Source: Fistularia commersonii (taxonomy: Eukaryota; Chordata; Actinopteri; Syngnathiformes; Fistulariidae). From it: a stretch of 64,000 nt of DNA. Positions 25,933 to 36,907 of the stretch are shown here, in pieces. A program made the translations under genes and the position numbers. Numbering within the stretch: position 1 is the stretch's first letter; the number at the start of each line of letters is the position of its first letter. The stretch spans positions 12,932,956 to 12,996,955 of the forward strand of contig JBBMNZ010000014.1 of NCBI GenBank assembly GCA_037954325.1. Direction: 5' to 3'. The notes beneath the pieces are model-generated. The model saw only the letters and a program-made list of their open reading frames with translations. It ran no database searches and had not been told where the DNA came from.

Positions 25933-26890
25933 AAGCCTAATTTATATAAAATGCCTTATATTTCCTCTCATCTATGTTTTAGAAACTTTTTTTTGATTGT
26001 TTGTTTGTTTTTTATTTTTTTTTATTTTTGAGATTTACCAATGAAGTAGATATTTCATCCATGAATATTAAAATGTATGTGTCACATAACTGCAAATCGC
26101 ACTTGCATTTTGCTGGTTTCAAGGATACAGCATCTATTTTGCATCCACTTGCCTCGTTACCATGGATATTATCACAGTATTTCAGTTTCTACAGACAATT
26201 CATAGAATGTGTTATTCCTCTGAAAGACCTATTCCCTCTCGTTCTGAAACTAATGTGAAGTACTTTTATAGGATTAACATATTGAATTAATTTACACTGT
26301 ATATTTGCACAGATCTGGCCTATAGGTTGAGGTAGCAGGTCTATAGTAAATTGGAGTTCCTATCTCATCTCTTTACCTGAGAGGAAGTCAGAATTTAATA
26401 GACTCAGCATAGAGAAAGCTGAACATGTATCTGATAATATTATTATTATTGTTATACTATCTGCTCATTTCTTGTTGAAGTGAAGGTAATTTCTCCTTGC
26501 TAACTTGCTGATTTTTCTGGAATGTGGTTGCTCAGTTTTCTGACGGTTTTCCTGCTTATTTACAGGTATTTTGGTGTAATATTTGACAGCTTTTAGTGGT
26601 AAATCATTGCCAATGGACTAACTAAATGCCTGTGTAATTTTGAAATTATCAAGTCAATTCACTTAGACAATTAAAGTACACATAAAGAGCATGTACCAAA
26701 CCCAGTTGATGGTCCATTTCTGGATTAATAATATTTTATACTAAAAGCTTGATGTGATATCAATGTTGGTCTTTTTTCATATGTCTTGATATATAATGCT
26801 CCCCTGTGATATTTTGCAAGTCGTTTTTGAAGGACCTCGACCTTGGAGGGGCCTGTAAGCTGACTAAACTCCTCACAGCTCTAAAGTACA
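25933..26890. other. Convergent spacer between tmco4 and htr6
   Basis: AT-rich stretch holding the tmco4 3' end and the htr6 3' UTR. I see no coding exon. A minus-strand ATTAAA near 26393 could serve htr6 but is weak evidence. Confidence 0.5.
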
Positions 26891-29800
26891 TCAATCCAGT
26901 GTGTCCACCTGATTGGGCAGTGGGATTGGCAGCTCTCCCTGTTCGGCATCCAGCAAGTTGACAGCATCAGTGGCAGTGGCAAGGGGGTGTGTGGGGTCAG
27001 AGGCCAACGGAGATTGGGGACTGCTGGCTATGTTGGCCTCGCCTGAGTTGCGTAGAGAGAGGGAGAGTGCTGGCGAGGGTCTTCTAGGTGACTGCGAAGA
27101 GCAACATCGCAAGAGCTTCCCCAGGGCTCTCTTGAAGTCTCTCATGAAGAGCGGGTAGATGATGGGGTTCATGGTGCTGTTGCAGTAGCCCAGCCAAGTG
27201 ATGGCATCAAAGAGTGCAAGGGGGACGCACTCACACACTGCCTGAACCAAGATGAGAAAAATTGCAAACATTTAAAGTGGGTACTCGCATTATCTACAGT
27301 TTTCAGCGCACATCTGGAGGGAAACCTCTCATTTCAGCTTTGGATATCAAAGACTGCGCCAAGATTTTGATTAAGGAAATCAGGATGCAGGGTTATCGTC
27401 CATGTCAATCAAAGCATATTTGTTTCAGTCATTAGTGATAAGAGAGGTATGTTTCTGTATTAATTCTAAAAAATGTTGAAAAAAAAAATCTAAAAAAAAT
27501 TTGTATAACTTTGAATGGATCATCTGTGTTCATTCTTCAATCCAGTAGTTTGATAGACAAAATAAAGTAACAGATATAGATAAGGATAAAAACAGCCTAA
27601 GTTTGCAGCCTTTTGGCTTAATTTATGTATTCCCCTATATATAATAAATGTATATTTCCCATTCCCTCTAACAGCAGATAAAATCACAGCCCATCACTTG
27701 TTTTCCTTTAAAACATCACATTCTCCCTGAATAGAACATGCAATAATACAGACGTGTGTGACTGTGAGTGGTACATAAGCGCTGGGCTTAGAAGAGAGAG
27801 GAAGAGTGAAGGAGGAGACAGCTGTTAGAGGAGAGCTTCCAATACTATCAAAATGAGACAGGGAGGTGGTGGGAATAGGACATGCAGGAGGGGTGCGTTT
27901 CACACACCACATTGAGTGTGAAAAGGAAGGAGAGTGCAGACATAGTCAAGTCTCTGTGCTCAATGTGATGCTGGGAAGAGGCGAGAGGACACAGATGGGA
28001 AATCGAAATGACTGGAGCATCGAATGCTTCAAAAAACAGTGTCAAGTGTCATTACCAATTTAGATGAAGCTGTTTTTGACATTAATTTACTGTGGCTGAG
28101 GTTTTTCGTTGCTTTCACTGTTTGCTCTCTGAGGATGGTGAGCCTGTCCTTAGTCCTGATCAAACCAAAAATGAACAAGTGAACAAGACTACCAATTACA
28201 AATAACACTTTCGTGTGTGGTTCGCTTAGTTTTGAAATGAGTCAGTGACATGCTGCCGAAATGCCAATCTATGCCAAGCTATGACGCCAGGGCTGGCCAT
28301 TATAAAAATAGATTGGTATCTAAGTGTTTTTTTTTCTTTCTTTTTCCTGTATTTTCCACTGTCATTATGATTTTAGCACATATACATATACATATACAGT
28401 ACATTTGTGAGAGAACTGACTCAACAACACCTGAATCAGTGGAATATCTAAAATGAGAGAGAATCAGAGACAATCAGCCCAAACTAAACTGCAGTTTCTT
28501 TTCTTTTTCTGGATCATCAGACCAAATTCTGGCTTTTTCTCTCTCATATCAGATGAATAATATGTCACTTTTCCCTACTGTTAGTCCTTCCGTCACGAAT
28601 CATTTGACTTGACTAGTGCCTTGTTTCTTTTTCACTGATAGTGGAAGTGTCAGGGGATTTTCTGACCTGGGCCATGTTAGTGATGAAAAAGGGCAGCCAA
28701 GCACTGAAGAAGAGCCCCAGGAGGACTCCTAACGTCAGACTAGCCTTCAGCGCCCTCCGACCCTGCCTGTGAGCCAGATGACGGTCGCTGTTCACTGATG
28801 GCTGTGGACAAACAACACGATGAAGATTGTCTGAAAAACACAGACGCATTGATATTTTCTTAATTAAGCTGATGTCTAAGGACAATTGAAAAGTATGTTG
28901 CATAAAAGTTATGACCAATATCAGTTGATGCACATGATTTGTAGCTTCAGCAAAGGCTTGGTAGAGCTAATACAACTTGCAGTGACAAAGAAGAATAACA
29001 TGTTAAAGATACCAAAAGATACAAAAATGAATAAAAGTTGACAAGGTGTCTTGATGTGAGTTGAAGGTTTTCAGATCCAACTTCGCATGTGCACGTTTGT
29101 GTGTAAATGTGTGAGAGAACTGGTATCCTTGATTTTGTGAGCTAATCGAACTGATTACACCGTCATGCTGTGAGAAGATGTAAACTTGTTAAAATCAAAA
29201 ATGTATAGGTCAGTGTTACATCATGTGAGTAGCTTGTGATAAATTTATTCATTCTTTATATACTTTACTCTGTACACAGGAGCTTAAACTAGAGTAGTCA
29301 CCAGAAAATCACATATAACCATATAGAGACATACAGTATAACCATATCCTCTATTCACCTCTGGATTATTTGCGGTTTTCAATTCAACTACTGAATAATT
29401 TGGAAAGTGGGAGACAAACAGAGAACAGAGTCCCCACACAGGGGAAAACATGTGAACCCCACACAAAAAGACCCCAACCAGAATTGAGCACAGAAACTTC
29501 TTGTTGTGATTTAAAAGTGGTCATCACTACCATCCTTACCATTTACGCTGTATTCAATATATTCAATTTATCTAAATGTAATACAATTTTGATACTTAAA
29601 AGTAAAAAATAATCTATATTCATCATTATGTGTAGCTTTTGTTTGTAAGAATATGTGTCTGACAGGTTTCAAGTGAGGGATCAGACAAAGCATAGCCCCC
29701 TCCTTGAGCTGCCACCTTATTGTAGTGGGGGGGTTTCCCAATGATCCTAGGAGCGATGTTGTTGGGGGCTTTATGCCCCTGGACAAAGCGTGGCTCAGAA

Positions 29801-32800
29801 GACCTGGACCCAGGTCACCTCCTGGAGCCAGGCCCAGGGCCGGGGCTCAATGGAGAGCGCCTGGTGGCCGGACCTGCCCCCATGGGCCTTGGCCGGGCAC
29901 TGTCTGGAGGAACGACATGGGCCCCTCCTCCACTGGGCCAAGGGCATTGTGAGCCAGGCAGTGGCCGGAGCAGGGTACCTTAGCGGTCCAACCCTTGGCA
30001 GCAGCTGGCTCTTGGTACATGGAGTGTCATCTCTCTGGCGGGGAAGGAGCCCACCCTTCTTGGGGTCCCTAGAAGGTTGCTGGGGAGTGCTCCTACCGGA
30101 GACTCCCTTGTTTTACTTTAAGACAGGGGTGTCAAACTCATTTCTCATTGCGGGCCACATACGGCCTTGGTAGATGTCAAGTGGGCTGGACCATTAAAAT
30201 AATAGCATATTCAACAATAAATAACCAAAATATCATGTCTTTCCTCTGTTTTGGTGTAAAGAAGTACAAGGACATTAGAGAATTTTGGAATTTAATGACC
30301 AATCCCTTTACATAACATTTCATGAAACACCTCATATTTCCTTAGACAAAAGTGCAATTTACTTCTATCATTCACATGTATGAATTGCAATCATGTGATC
30401 ATGAGATCCCACTGATGGTACAAAGGCACAAAACTTTAACAAGTAATTGGTATTGAAAAATATAGTAATGCACTTTAAGATTAAATGAAGACTAAATGAA
30501 GACTAAATGATTAAATGAAGTATGGAGTTGCATGAACAGTAGAATTCCATCACACTAGTTTGAAGTAAAGCTGGTGACTTAACTTTAAATTGCACATATT
30601 CGCTAGCAATTAGCTTGCTGGCTTTTACCGCTGCTTCACTGTTTTCTCGGCTGTCGGTGAAAGTGGACCGCTGTTTCCTCAGACCCGCCAGCAATTGGTT
30701 GATCTTGTCTCAACTCAGTTGTCTTTACAAGCTGTCATATTTTTCGCTCTGATGAGTCTCGTAGCGGCGCCGTATATTATATTCCTAAAATACCGAAACT
30801 TGTTGCAAACACGCTATGCGCAAAGGTTGACGAAGTCAATTTTTCTTGAAAATTCTACACTTTTTGACTACTTTTCTCTGTTTTGATAACGACGTTTTGG
30901 CTACTGAGGGCGTAGCGGGGAGGTAGAGAACAGGGTAGAAACAACGTCATACCAAGCAGCAGGTGGTGCATCGATGACGTCTGCTGATTGGTCCGTCTCA
31001 GTGATGCGGATTGTCGTCTACTCTGACCAAAATAGTGCGCCTCCTAGCGGAAAATTCTCGAATTGCACATAATTAAAAAAAATAAATCCTTGTCTTTTAA
31101 GCATTTTTTCACTTTCAAATTATCCTGCGGGCCTGGTCGAATCCCCTTGCGGACCGGTTTCGGCCCGCGGGCCGTATGTTTGACACCCTTTGCTTTAAGA
31201 CTTCAACTCTCATGTGGGCAAAGACAGAGCAACTTGGAAGGGCGTGATTGGGAGGAATGGCCCCCCAGATCTGAACACCAGCGGTATTTAGTTATTTATG
31301 TCTGTGCTCGTAACAGATTGTCTATAACAAACACCATGTTCAGGCATAAAGGTGTCCATATGTGTGCTTGGCACCAACGCACCATAGGCCGCATGTCTTC
31401 GATCGACCTTGAGGTCGTGTCATGGGACTTGCGGCCGCATGTCCTGGACACTCTGGTGAAGAGAGGGGCAGAGATGTCAACTGATCACCACCTGGTGGTG
31501 AGCTGGCTCCGATGGTGTAGGAGGATGCTGGTCAGATCTGGCAGACCTAAACATAACATGAGGGCCTGCTGGGAACATCTGTCAGAGTCCCCTGTCAGAA
31601 TGAGTTTCAACTCCCAACTCTGGCAGAACTACAACCACGTCCCAAGAGAGGCGGGAGACATTGAGTCTGAATGGGTCTATGCTTCTACTGTTGAGGTAGT
31701 AGACCACCATAAGGCGGTCGGCGCCTGTTGGGGTAGCAACCCTCAAACCCGCTGGTGGACCCCAGCAGTGAGGGATGCCGTCAAACTGAAGAATGAGTCC
31801 GATTAGGCCTCTCTGGCCTGTTGGGCACCGGAGGCAGCAGACAGGTACCGGCAGGGCAAAGCTCTCAATTTACAGGTCGATTTACGTTCCTACCTTCACC
31901 TATGGTCACGAGCTATAGGTTGTGACCAAAAGAACAAGATCGTGGATACAATTGGCCAAAATAAGTTTTTCATCGCAGGGTGGCCGGACTCTTCCCTTAG
32001 AGATAGGGTTAGAAGTTCAGCCATCCAGGAGGGGCTCAGAGTAGAGCCACTGCTCCTCCGCATAGAGAGGAGTCATAGGAGGTGGCTTGGGCATCTGGTC
32101 AGGATGCCTCCTGGACACCTCCCAGGGGAAGTATTCCAGGCATGTCCCTCTGGTAGGACAGTTGGAGAGACTATGTCTCTAGGCTGGCCTGGGAACGTCT
32201 TGGGATCCCCCCAGAAGAGCTGGACCATGTGGTGGGGGGAGACGGAAGTCTGGGCCTCTCTGCTTTGGTTGCTGCCCTTACGACCCAACTTCGGATAAGT
32301 GGTGGAAAATGGATGGATGGATGGATGGATATGTGTCAGACGGAACAGCCTTATTTTGAGATTTTGAGGGTGGCATGTTTAGCACCATCTGCACATTTCT
32401 CACCATTAATGGAAGCCTTTACCCTGATCTTCTCCAACAGTTCAATCTTGAGTTACAATAAAGCTTGGAGTTTTTCCTATTCTTATCATTCTTTTCCTCA
32501 CATTTGATTTTGCTTTGACAGAAAGGGGAGCCAGGTTTCATGTAGTATTTGCAGACAGACAGAAAGAAATTCAAACCATTTTCAAACCATAATTGAATCC
32601 TTTCTACCATATAGCCCCAATGTAACTTCATTTAGAGAACTTTAGTCTTGAAAATCTAAAATTACAATTTTATTTCTACATTAGCGAAGCATCTTACCTG
32701 CTAACTAGTCTATGTTCATATTCAGAATGAACATGGTATATTTTATATACTGGGGGACCTTTATATTTACTGACAGTCACAATTTCTGAGACAACTGGTC

Positions 32801-34000
32801 TCTGTAGGTAAAGTTACAGGTTGAAAACAAAACCAAGAAATCTCAGAGATTTTGGGCCCAATATCTGACATTATTTCAAACTAAATTCAAGAAGTCTTTA
32901 GAGGATGTTCGAACATATCAAAATAGTAATGAAAAAAAGGGAGAAAAACATTCGCAGAAGCATATGCTCTTTTTTAACTTTTTGTGTGAACTATATACAC
33001 TTACAGCAGGCACGTTGACATTTAAAAAATTATGTGAGCACATTCATCAGCCATGGCCCTCTTAAGTTCAGTTATACTTCCTTACCGGAACATTTTGTGA
33101 CACGGCTGGCTCCTGGTGATTGCTGTCGTCTCCATCCTGGTGAGCTTGCCCTGCAGCAACCCCAGGTGACGGAGGCCTGGATGGCTCACCGTGAGATGGA
33201 TGCGGGTTCGGTGGGTGGCTCAAGGCCGCCACCCTTTTTGCTTGCCTGCGAGCTGCCAGAAGAATCCGACAGTACGTGAAGCAAATAGCGCTGGAGGGTA
33301 AGAAGAATGTGAGTACAGATGCCACCAGGGCAAAGGGCAAGGTGACCTGCAGGCGACACTGGAAGGAAAGGCCACCAGAGGGTGAAAGGTGAAAGTAGGA
33401 CTCCAGGGAGAGGGAGTCGAGGTAGGAGCTGACGTTGTTACTGCTGCCTCCAAGAGCTGATGTGTGTCCGCTCCCGTAGCCTAAACTGTGCCATTTCATC
33501 TCAATTGGAAGGAAAGAAGCCAGGGCTGCCAACCCCCAAGCAGCACCAACAAGGAGCAATGCCCGAGGTGGGGTCATCCTCTGCTTGTAGCGCAGAGGAG
33601 AGATGATAAAGAGGTAACGGTCCAGGCTGATCACGCACAGGTTCAGAATGGAGGCACTACAACACATGACGTCAAAGCAAAGCCAGACCGGGCAAAAGGC
33701 GGGCGACAGCACCCAGGCCCCGCACAGCACATTGAGCATCGCTGGGGGCATGACCACGAGTGCCACCATGAGGTCAGAGAAGAACAAGGACACTAAGAAG
33801 CAGTTTGAGGTGCAGCGCAGAGAACGGTGCGCAAAAACCAAAGCTATGAGCAGCATATTGCCACACACAGTGATGAGGATGATGACGGTCAGCATGAAGG
33901 CCAACAACCAGGGGCCGCTCCCGGTGATGTTCCAAGTGTTGGCGGCAGAGGAGGTGCTGTTGTAGCTTCCTACGGAGCCAGGCGAGTGAGATGCAGCCAT
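26891..34000 (-). CDS. htr6: 5-hydroxytryptamine (serotonin) receptor 6, Gs-coupled GPCR
   Basis: Three coding exons read on the minus strand: 34000-33086 (305 codons), 28801-28667 (45 codons) and 27241-26891 (116 aa plus stop), giving 466 aa with all junctions at phase 0. Exon 1 encodes the N-terminus with N-glycosylation sites at Asn14 and Asn24, then TM1-TM5 and most of loop 3. It has Asp76 (2.50), Asp110 in TM3 (the amine-binding Asp 3.32), and the DRY motif at 127-129. Exon 2 carries the rest of loop 3 and TM6 (WLPFF). Exon 3 carries TM7 with NSTMNPIIYPLF and a C-tail with RCC, a possible palmitoylation site. The start ATG has a strong Kozak context (CCGACCATGG). 5-HT6 receptors raise cAMP in neurons, often at primary cilia. 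The intron position after TM6 (…MAQ|AVCE) fits the HTR6 family. Intron 1 (33085-28802) contains a LINE and a hAT element. Confidence 0.95.
27242..28666 (-). other. htr6 intron 2
   Basis: AT-rich intron between the TM6 and TM7 exons. Short frames in it show no domain. Nothing else recognised. Confidence 0.7.
29370..29505. repeat. Fragment of a dispersed fish repeat
   Basis: Phrases such as 'gagtccccacacaggggaaaac' in part and 'gtgaaccccacacaaaaagacc' in part resemble the reverse complement of the repeat at 35745-36000 ('ctgtgtggagtttgcatgtc'). Short and diverged. Confidence 0.45.
29660..30123 (+). mobile_element. L2/Maui-like LINE, 5' part
   Basis: GC-rich 5' region of a fish LINE: 'tttcccaatgatcctaggag', 'gagcgcctggtggccgg', then 'catggagtgtcatctctctgg' in part, marking the start of the endonuclease ORF. 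It is continued, after the inserted hAT element, by 31201-32330. Part of the endonuclease region is already missing near 30058. Confidence 0.8.
30124..31192. mobile_element. Non-autonomous hAT element with 8-bp target-site duplication
   Basis: The 1069-bp element starts CAGGGGTGTCAAACTCA, and its right end in reverse reads CAAAGGGTGTCAAACA. It is flanked by the identical octamer CTTTAAGA at 30116-30123 and 31193-31200. Sub-terminal sequence is rich in GGCCACATACGG / CGGCCCGCGGGCCGTA. No transposase frame is present. It interrupts the LINE, so it inserted later. Confidence 0.92.
31201..32332 (+). mobile_element. L2/Maui-like LINE, endonuclease fragment and 3' end
   Basis: Continues the LINE on the plus strand. 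At 31200-31800 a frame encodes part of the endonuclease and the region after it (for example DHHLVVSWLRWCRR and NPQTRWWTPAVRDAVKLK). A deletion near 31855 then skips the RT domain and joins the 3' part (IQEGLRVEPLL, RWLGHLVRM). It ends in (ATGG)n at about 32316-32330, the usual tail of this family. It is non-functional and lies inside htr6 intron 1. Confidence 0.85.
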
Positions 34001-34050
34001 GGTCGGCTCCAGAGGTCCTTCCTCAGGAGAGTGTCACGCACCCTCAACCG

Positions 34051-34202
34051 GTTTACCTGTGCATTCAAAAAGACAAAACCACTGAGTTCCAAATGTCCCG
34101 GCCAAGGTTAGCCAAACTGTGCCTCACTGGTAAATACTTCTTCTGGGCAGGACTGCATTCTGGTGTCCTGCGCTGCCAAAATGACATTTTTCTCCTCCCT
34201 CC
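34051..34202. repeat. Duplicated block, copy A (htr6 leader region)
   Basis: About 150 bp that aligns in the same orientation, at roughly 80-85% identity by eye, with 37204-37356. Shared exact runs include 'gtaaatacttcttctggg' and 'gctgccaaaatgacattttt'. This copy lies 51-202 bases upstream of the htr6 start codon. Confidence 0.85.
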
Positions 34203-35734
34203 ATCCTGTCTGGCTAGTCCCCGTCTCATCCACTGCTAAGAACCAGAGTAAGCCTTTCGATGACAGTCACTGGAGGAGGAGGACACAAAGAGAGAAGCCT
34301 CGCCTGGCAAATGAGAGCAGCGCCGGCGAGAGGAGCAACTGAAGATGAAGATAACAAGAACCTATTCAAAGAATTAAACCCCTCATCATAGAAGTGGAAT
34401 CCGACCGGCTTCCGCACGTCCCTTTTCTCAGCTGGAGCTCTGCTGCCTTTCTCAAGCCCCTTTTCTATGTGGAAATAGTAAAAGGAAGTATAAACCAACA
34501 CACATACACACACAAACACACACACAAAAAAATCAGAAGTGGTGTACAGGTATCATGGTCCTTGTAACGCTGCGTTTATATCCCCCGCTCCTGTTAATCC
34601 CTGTGTCGGCCACTCCAGCGTGCCTCTCAGCTACAGCTCACAGTTTCTGAGAAGGAGTGTGTCAAAGCATTGAGCTGCTAATGCATAACCATGCACATTC
34701 CCAGCCAAGAGATGCTAATTCTACATCATAGGACCTGGTGTGGGTGGTCTTTCCCCATGTTTGGTCATGCTTTTAACCACTGAGGGACAACTTTGGCAAT
34801 GAAATTCCTTCTAAAGATTTGATGGCCACTCTTCATCCTCAAGTTGAAACCCATTTCAAAAGTCAATCTGTTTGACAATTTTATATTGTATTACATATAG
34901 GCGTTCAATAAATTATATCTCAACTGTACAGTAATGGAGTTATATTTCATGGCTTTAAGGTTTGGAAAGACATCTTGTTGGATGGGAACAGTTTTTATCC
35001 ATTTTAATACCATGCATTTTTACATCAATATGTTACACTTTACAAGCTTGTCTTGTAATTTAGATTTGCATTTTTGCCAAAATGATACTAACTGTAACCA
35101 CAAGAGAAACTTGACACTTCTTTCTCACTTTTGCATTTCCTTTAGTTTTCATAGACACTGTGAAGTTGAGAGATTGTCTATAACTTTCAAGAACTGAACA
35201 ACAATTCCCGGAAAACATGGCCTCCACCTTGGAATTGACTTATCATTCAATAGTTGTACACATATTAAATAGAATGGCTGGATGACATGAAAACTAACGG
35301 ACTATAAAATTACATTTAGAAGCTCATTTCATAATTTCAGTATCAAGATATTGACTTCGATATGTAAAATGCACATTCAAGACAAAATTAAACCAAGGGG
35401 GTGCCCCCAGCAAAAATCAATTGTTTCATTATAATAAAACGATGATTATTGGTATAGCATCATTTAAGTGATACAATATAATTTTGGTAATTCCCTTTTT
35501 TAAAGTAAATTATTTTTCTTGAACATTTGTAATTTTGCTGTTTTAAAATGTGACTTACATGACAATGGCATTTCATAAAACAGTTTACACTGCTAAATTA
35601 CCCTTTTTTTTTCTAAATGACCTTTCTTTCTGTACATCAGCACATCTTTATCAAACAAATAAGTATCAAACATGTGTTGCACTTAATTGTATTTTATGGC
35701 TTTAAACACATTTCCATATTGCTGAATAGTGGTT

Positions 35735-36000
35735 AGTGCTTCTACCTAAGCACGAAGATTCCGGTTCAGGTCTGACATGGGGACCTTTCTGTGTGGAGTT
35801 TGCATGTCCTCTCCGTTCTTCTCCAATTTCTTCTCACAGTCCAAATATATGCAGTAGGTTAATTTGGAAAAATTGCCCAGGATGACTAAGTGAGTATATG
35901 TGGCCCTGTGACTGACTGGCGATCATGACAGCTGGGACAGACTCCAGCATCCCCCGCGACCCTGAATGGAGGATAAACGGCAGACGATGGATGCTTACAT
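35735..36000 (+). repeat. Fish dispersed repeat
   Basis: Runs through 'gtgtggagtttgcatgtcct', 'gtccaaatatatgcag', 'actggcgatcatgacagctg' and 'ccgcgaccctgaatgga', ending near 'gataaacggcagacgatgg'. Related pieces occur at 5505-6068, 20285-20615 and 29370-29505. I could not assign its class (SINE or LINE tail). Confidence 0.75.
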
Positions 36001-36729
36001 TTTCAGCAATATATCAAATTGTCTACATCCAAAAAATTTAAATCTACAACGACCTGAACATTTGAATAACATTAAACAGTTTAGGAGTGCAATTCAGAAA
36101 TTGAAAAAAAAAAATGTTTGTTGATGTGTTTGTTACATTTGCAAAGAAGTATGGTCCTAAAAGGAAAGGGGTGTCTTTTAGTTTCTATCAGTAACATGTG
36201 TGGTGAGAAGCTGTGGCACAAGGGGCTTCATTCAGAGATTTATGTAGTTTATTTGGAGACAAAATAAACTGAAAACATGAATTCATTGACAAGAGCTCTT
36301 GAACACTAAGTGTCAAAAACAGCATTCGTGAATAAAATTCATGACATTATGTGTAAAACTCCCACTCACAGCTGATGCATCTCCCTCCTTCAGTACACCT
36401 GTTATCTGTCACATCAGACCGGACACTGCCAGCCTTACAGCCCCATCTCAACCACGCAGACCTACATCTTACCCATCTACCCATACACATTGAAGAAAAT
36501 CCCACCCGCTTATCATCAAAAATTAACTAAAAACAATCCCGCAAGTTTTTAACTCTTGACTCCTACTGTTCCCGTTTGTCTAATGAGTAACATCATAGCT
36601 GTTTTCATTCATCATGCTGAGGTTTGATGTATTTTTTCCACATTAATAGAAGAAACTTTTTATCCCATTTTGGTGAATGCGGGAGAGATTGAATAATTTT
36701 TAATCGACAATTTTTGTTGTCATGAATAT

Positions 36730-36735
36730 TTTATT
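36730..36735 (-). terminator. micos10 polyadenylation signal (AATAAA)
   Basis: Minus-strand AATAAA 173 bases downstream of the micos10 stop codon at 36908. Confidence 0.6.
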
Positions 36736-36907
36736 AAATACACACACATTGTCTTGACCAGGCACATACACACAGTCATATTAGAAATGGAACTCAGACA
36801 AGGGGACACAAATGGAATCGTAGAGCAGTGCAAATGGTGACTCTTTTTCCAAGCAAAACAAGCATGTTCGAGGAGATTCAAAAAGACGGTTCTGTGATGG
36901 CTTACAG

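Larger units (their letters stand above)
34001..36700. other. Spacer between htr6 and micos10, including htr6 leader
   Basis: The first 500 bases (34001-34540) are the likely htr6 5' UTR/promoter. The rest is AT-rich unique DNA plus a dispersed repeat. I looked for the cystine-knot gene NBL1, expected here by human synteny, and found no matching exon. Confidence 0.55.

Noticed and set aside
31063..31806. A 247-codon plus-strand frame that looks like a gene
   Set aside because: It runs from the end of the hAT element into LINE endonuclease sequence. It is a transposon remnant, not a host gene.
33488..34111. Plus-strand frames opposite htr6 exon 1
   Set aside because: They are shadows of the GC-rich GPCR exon on the other strand.
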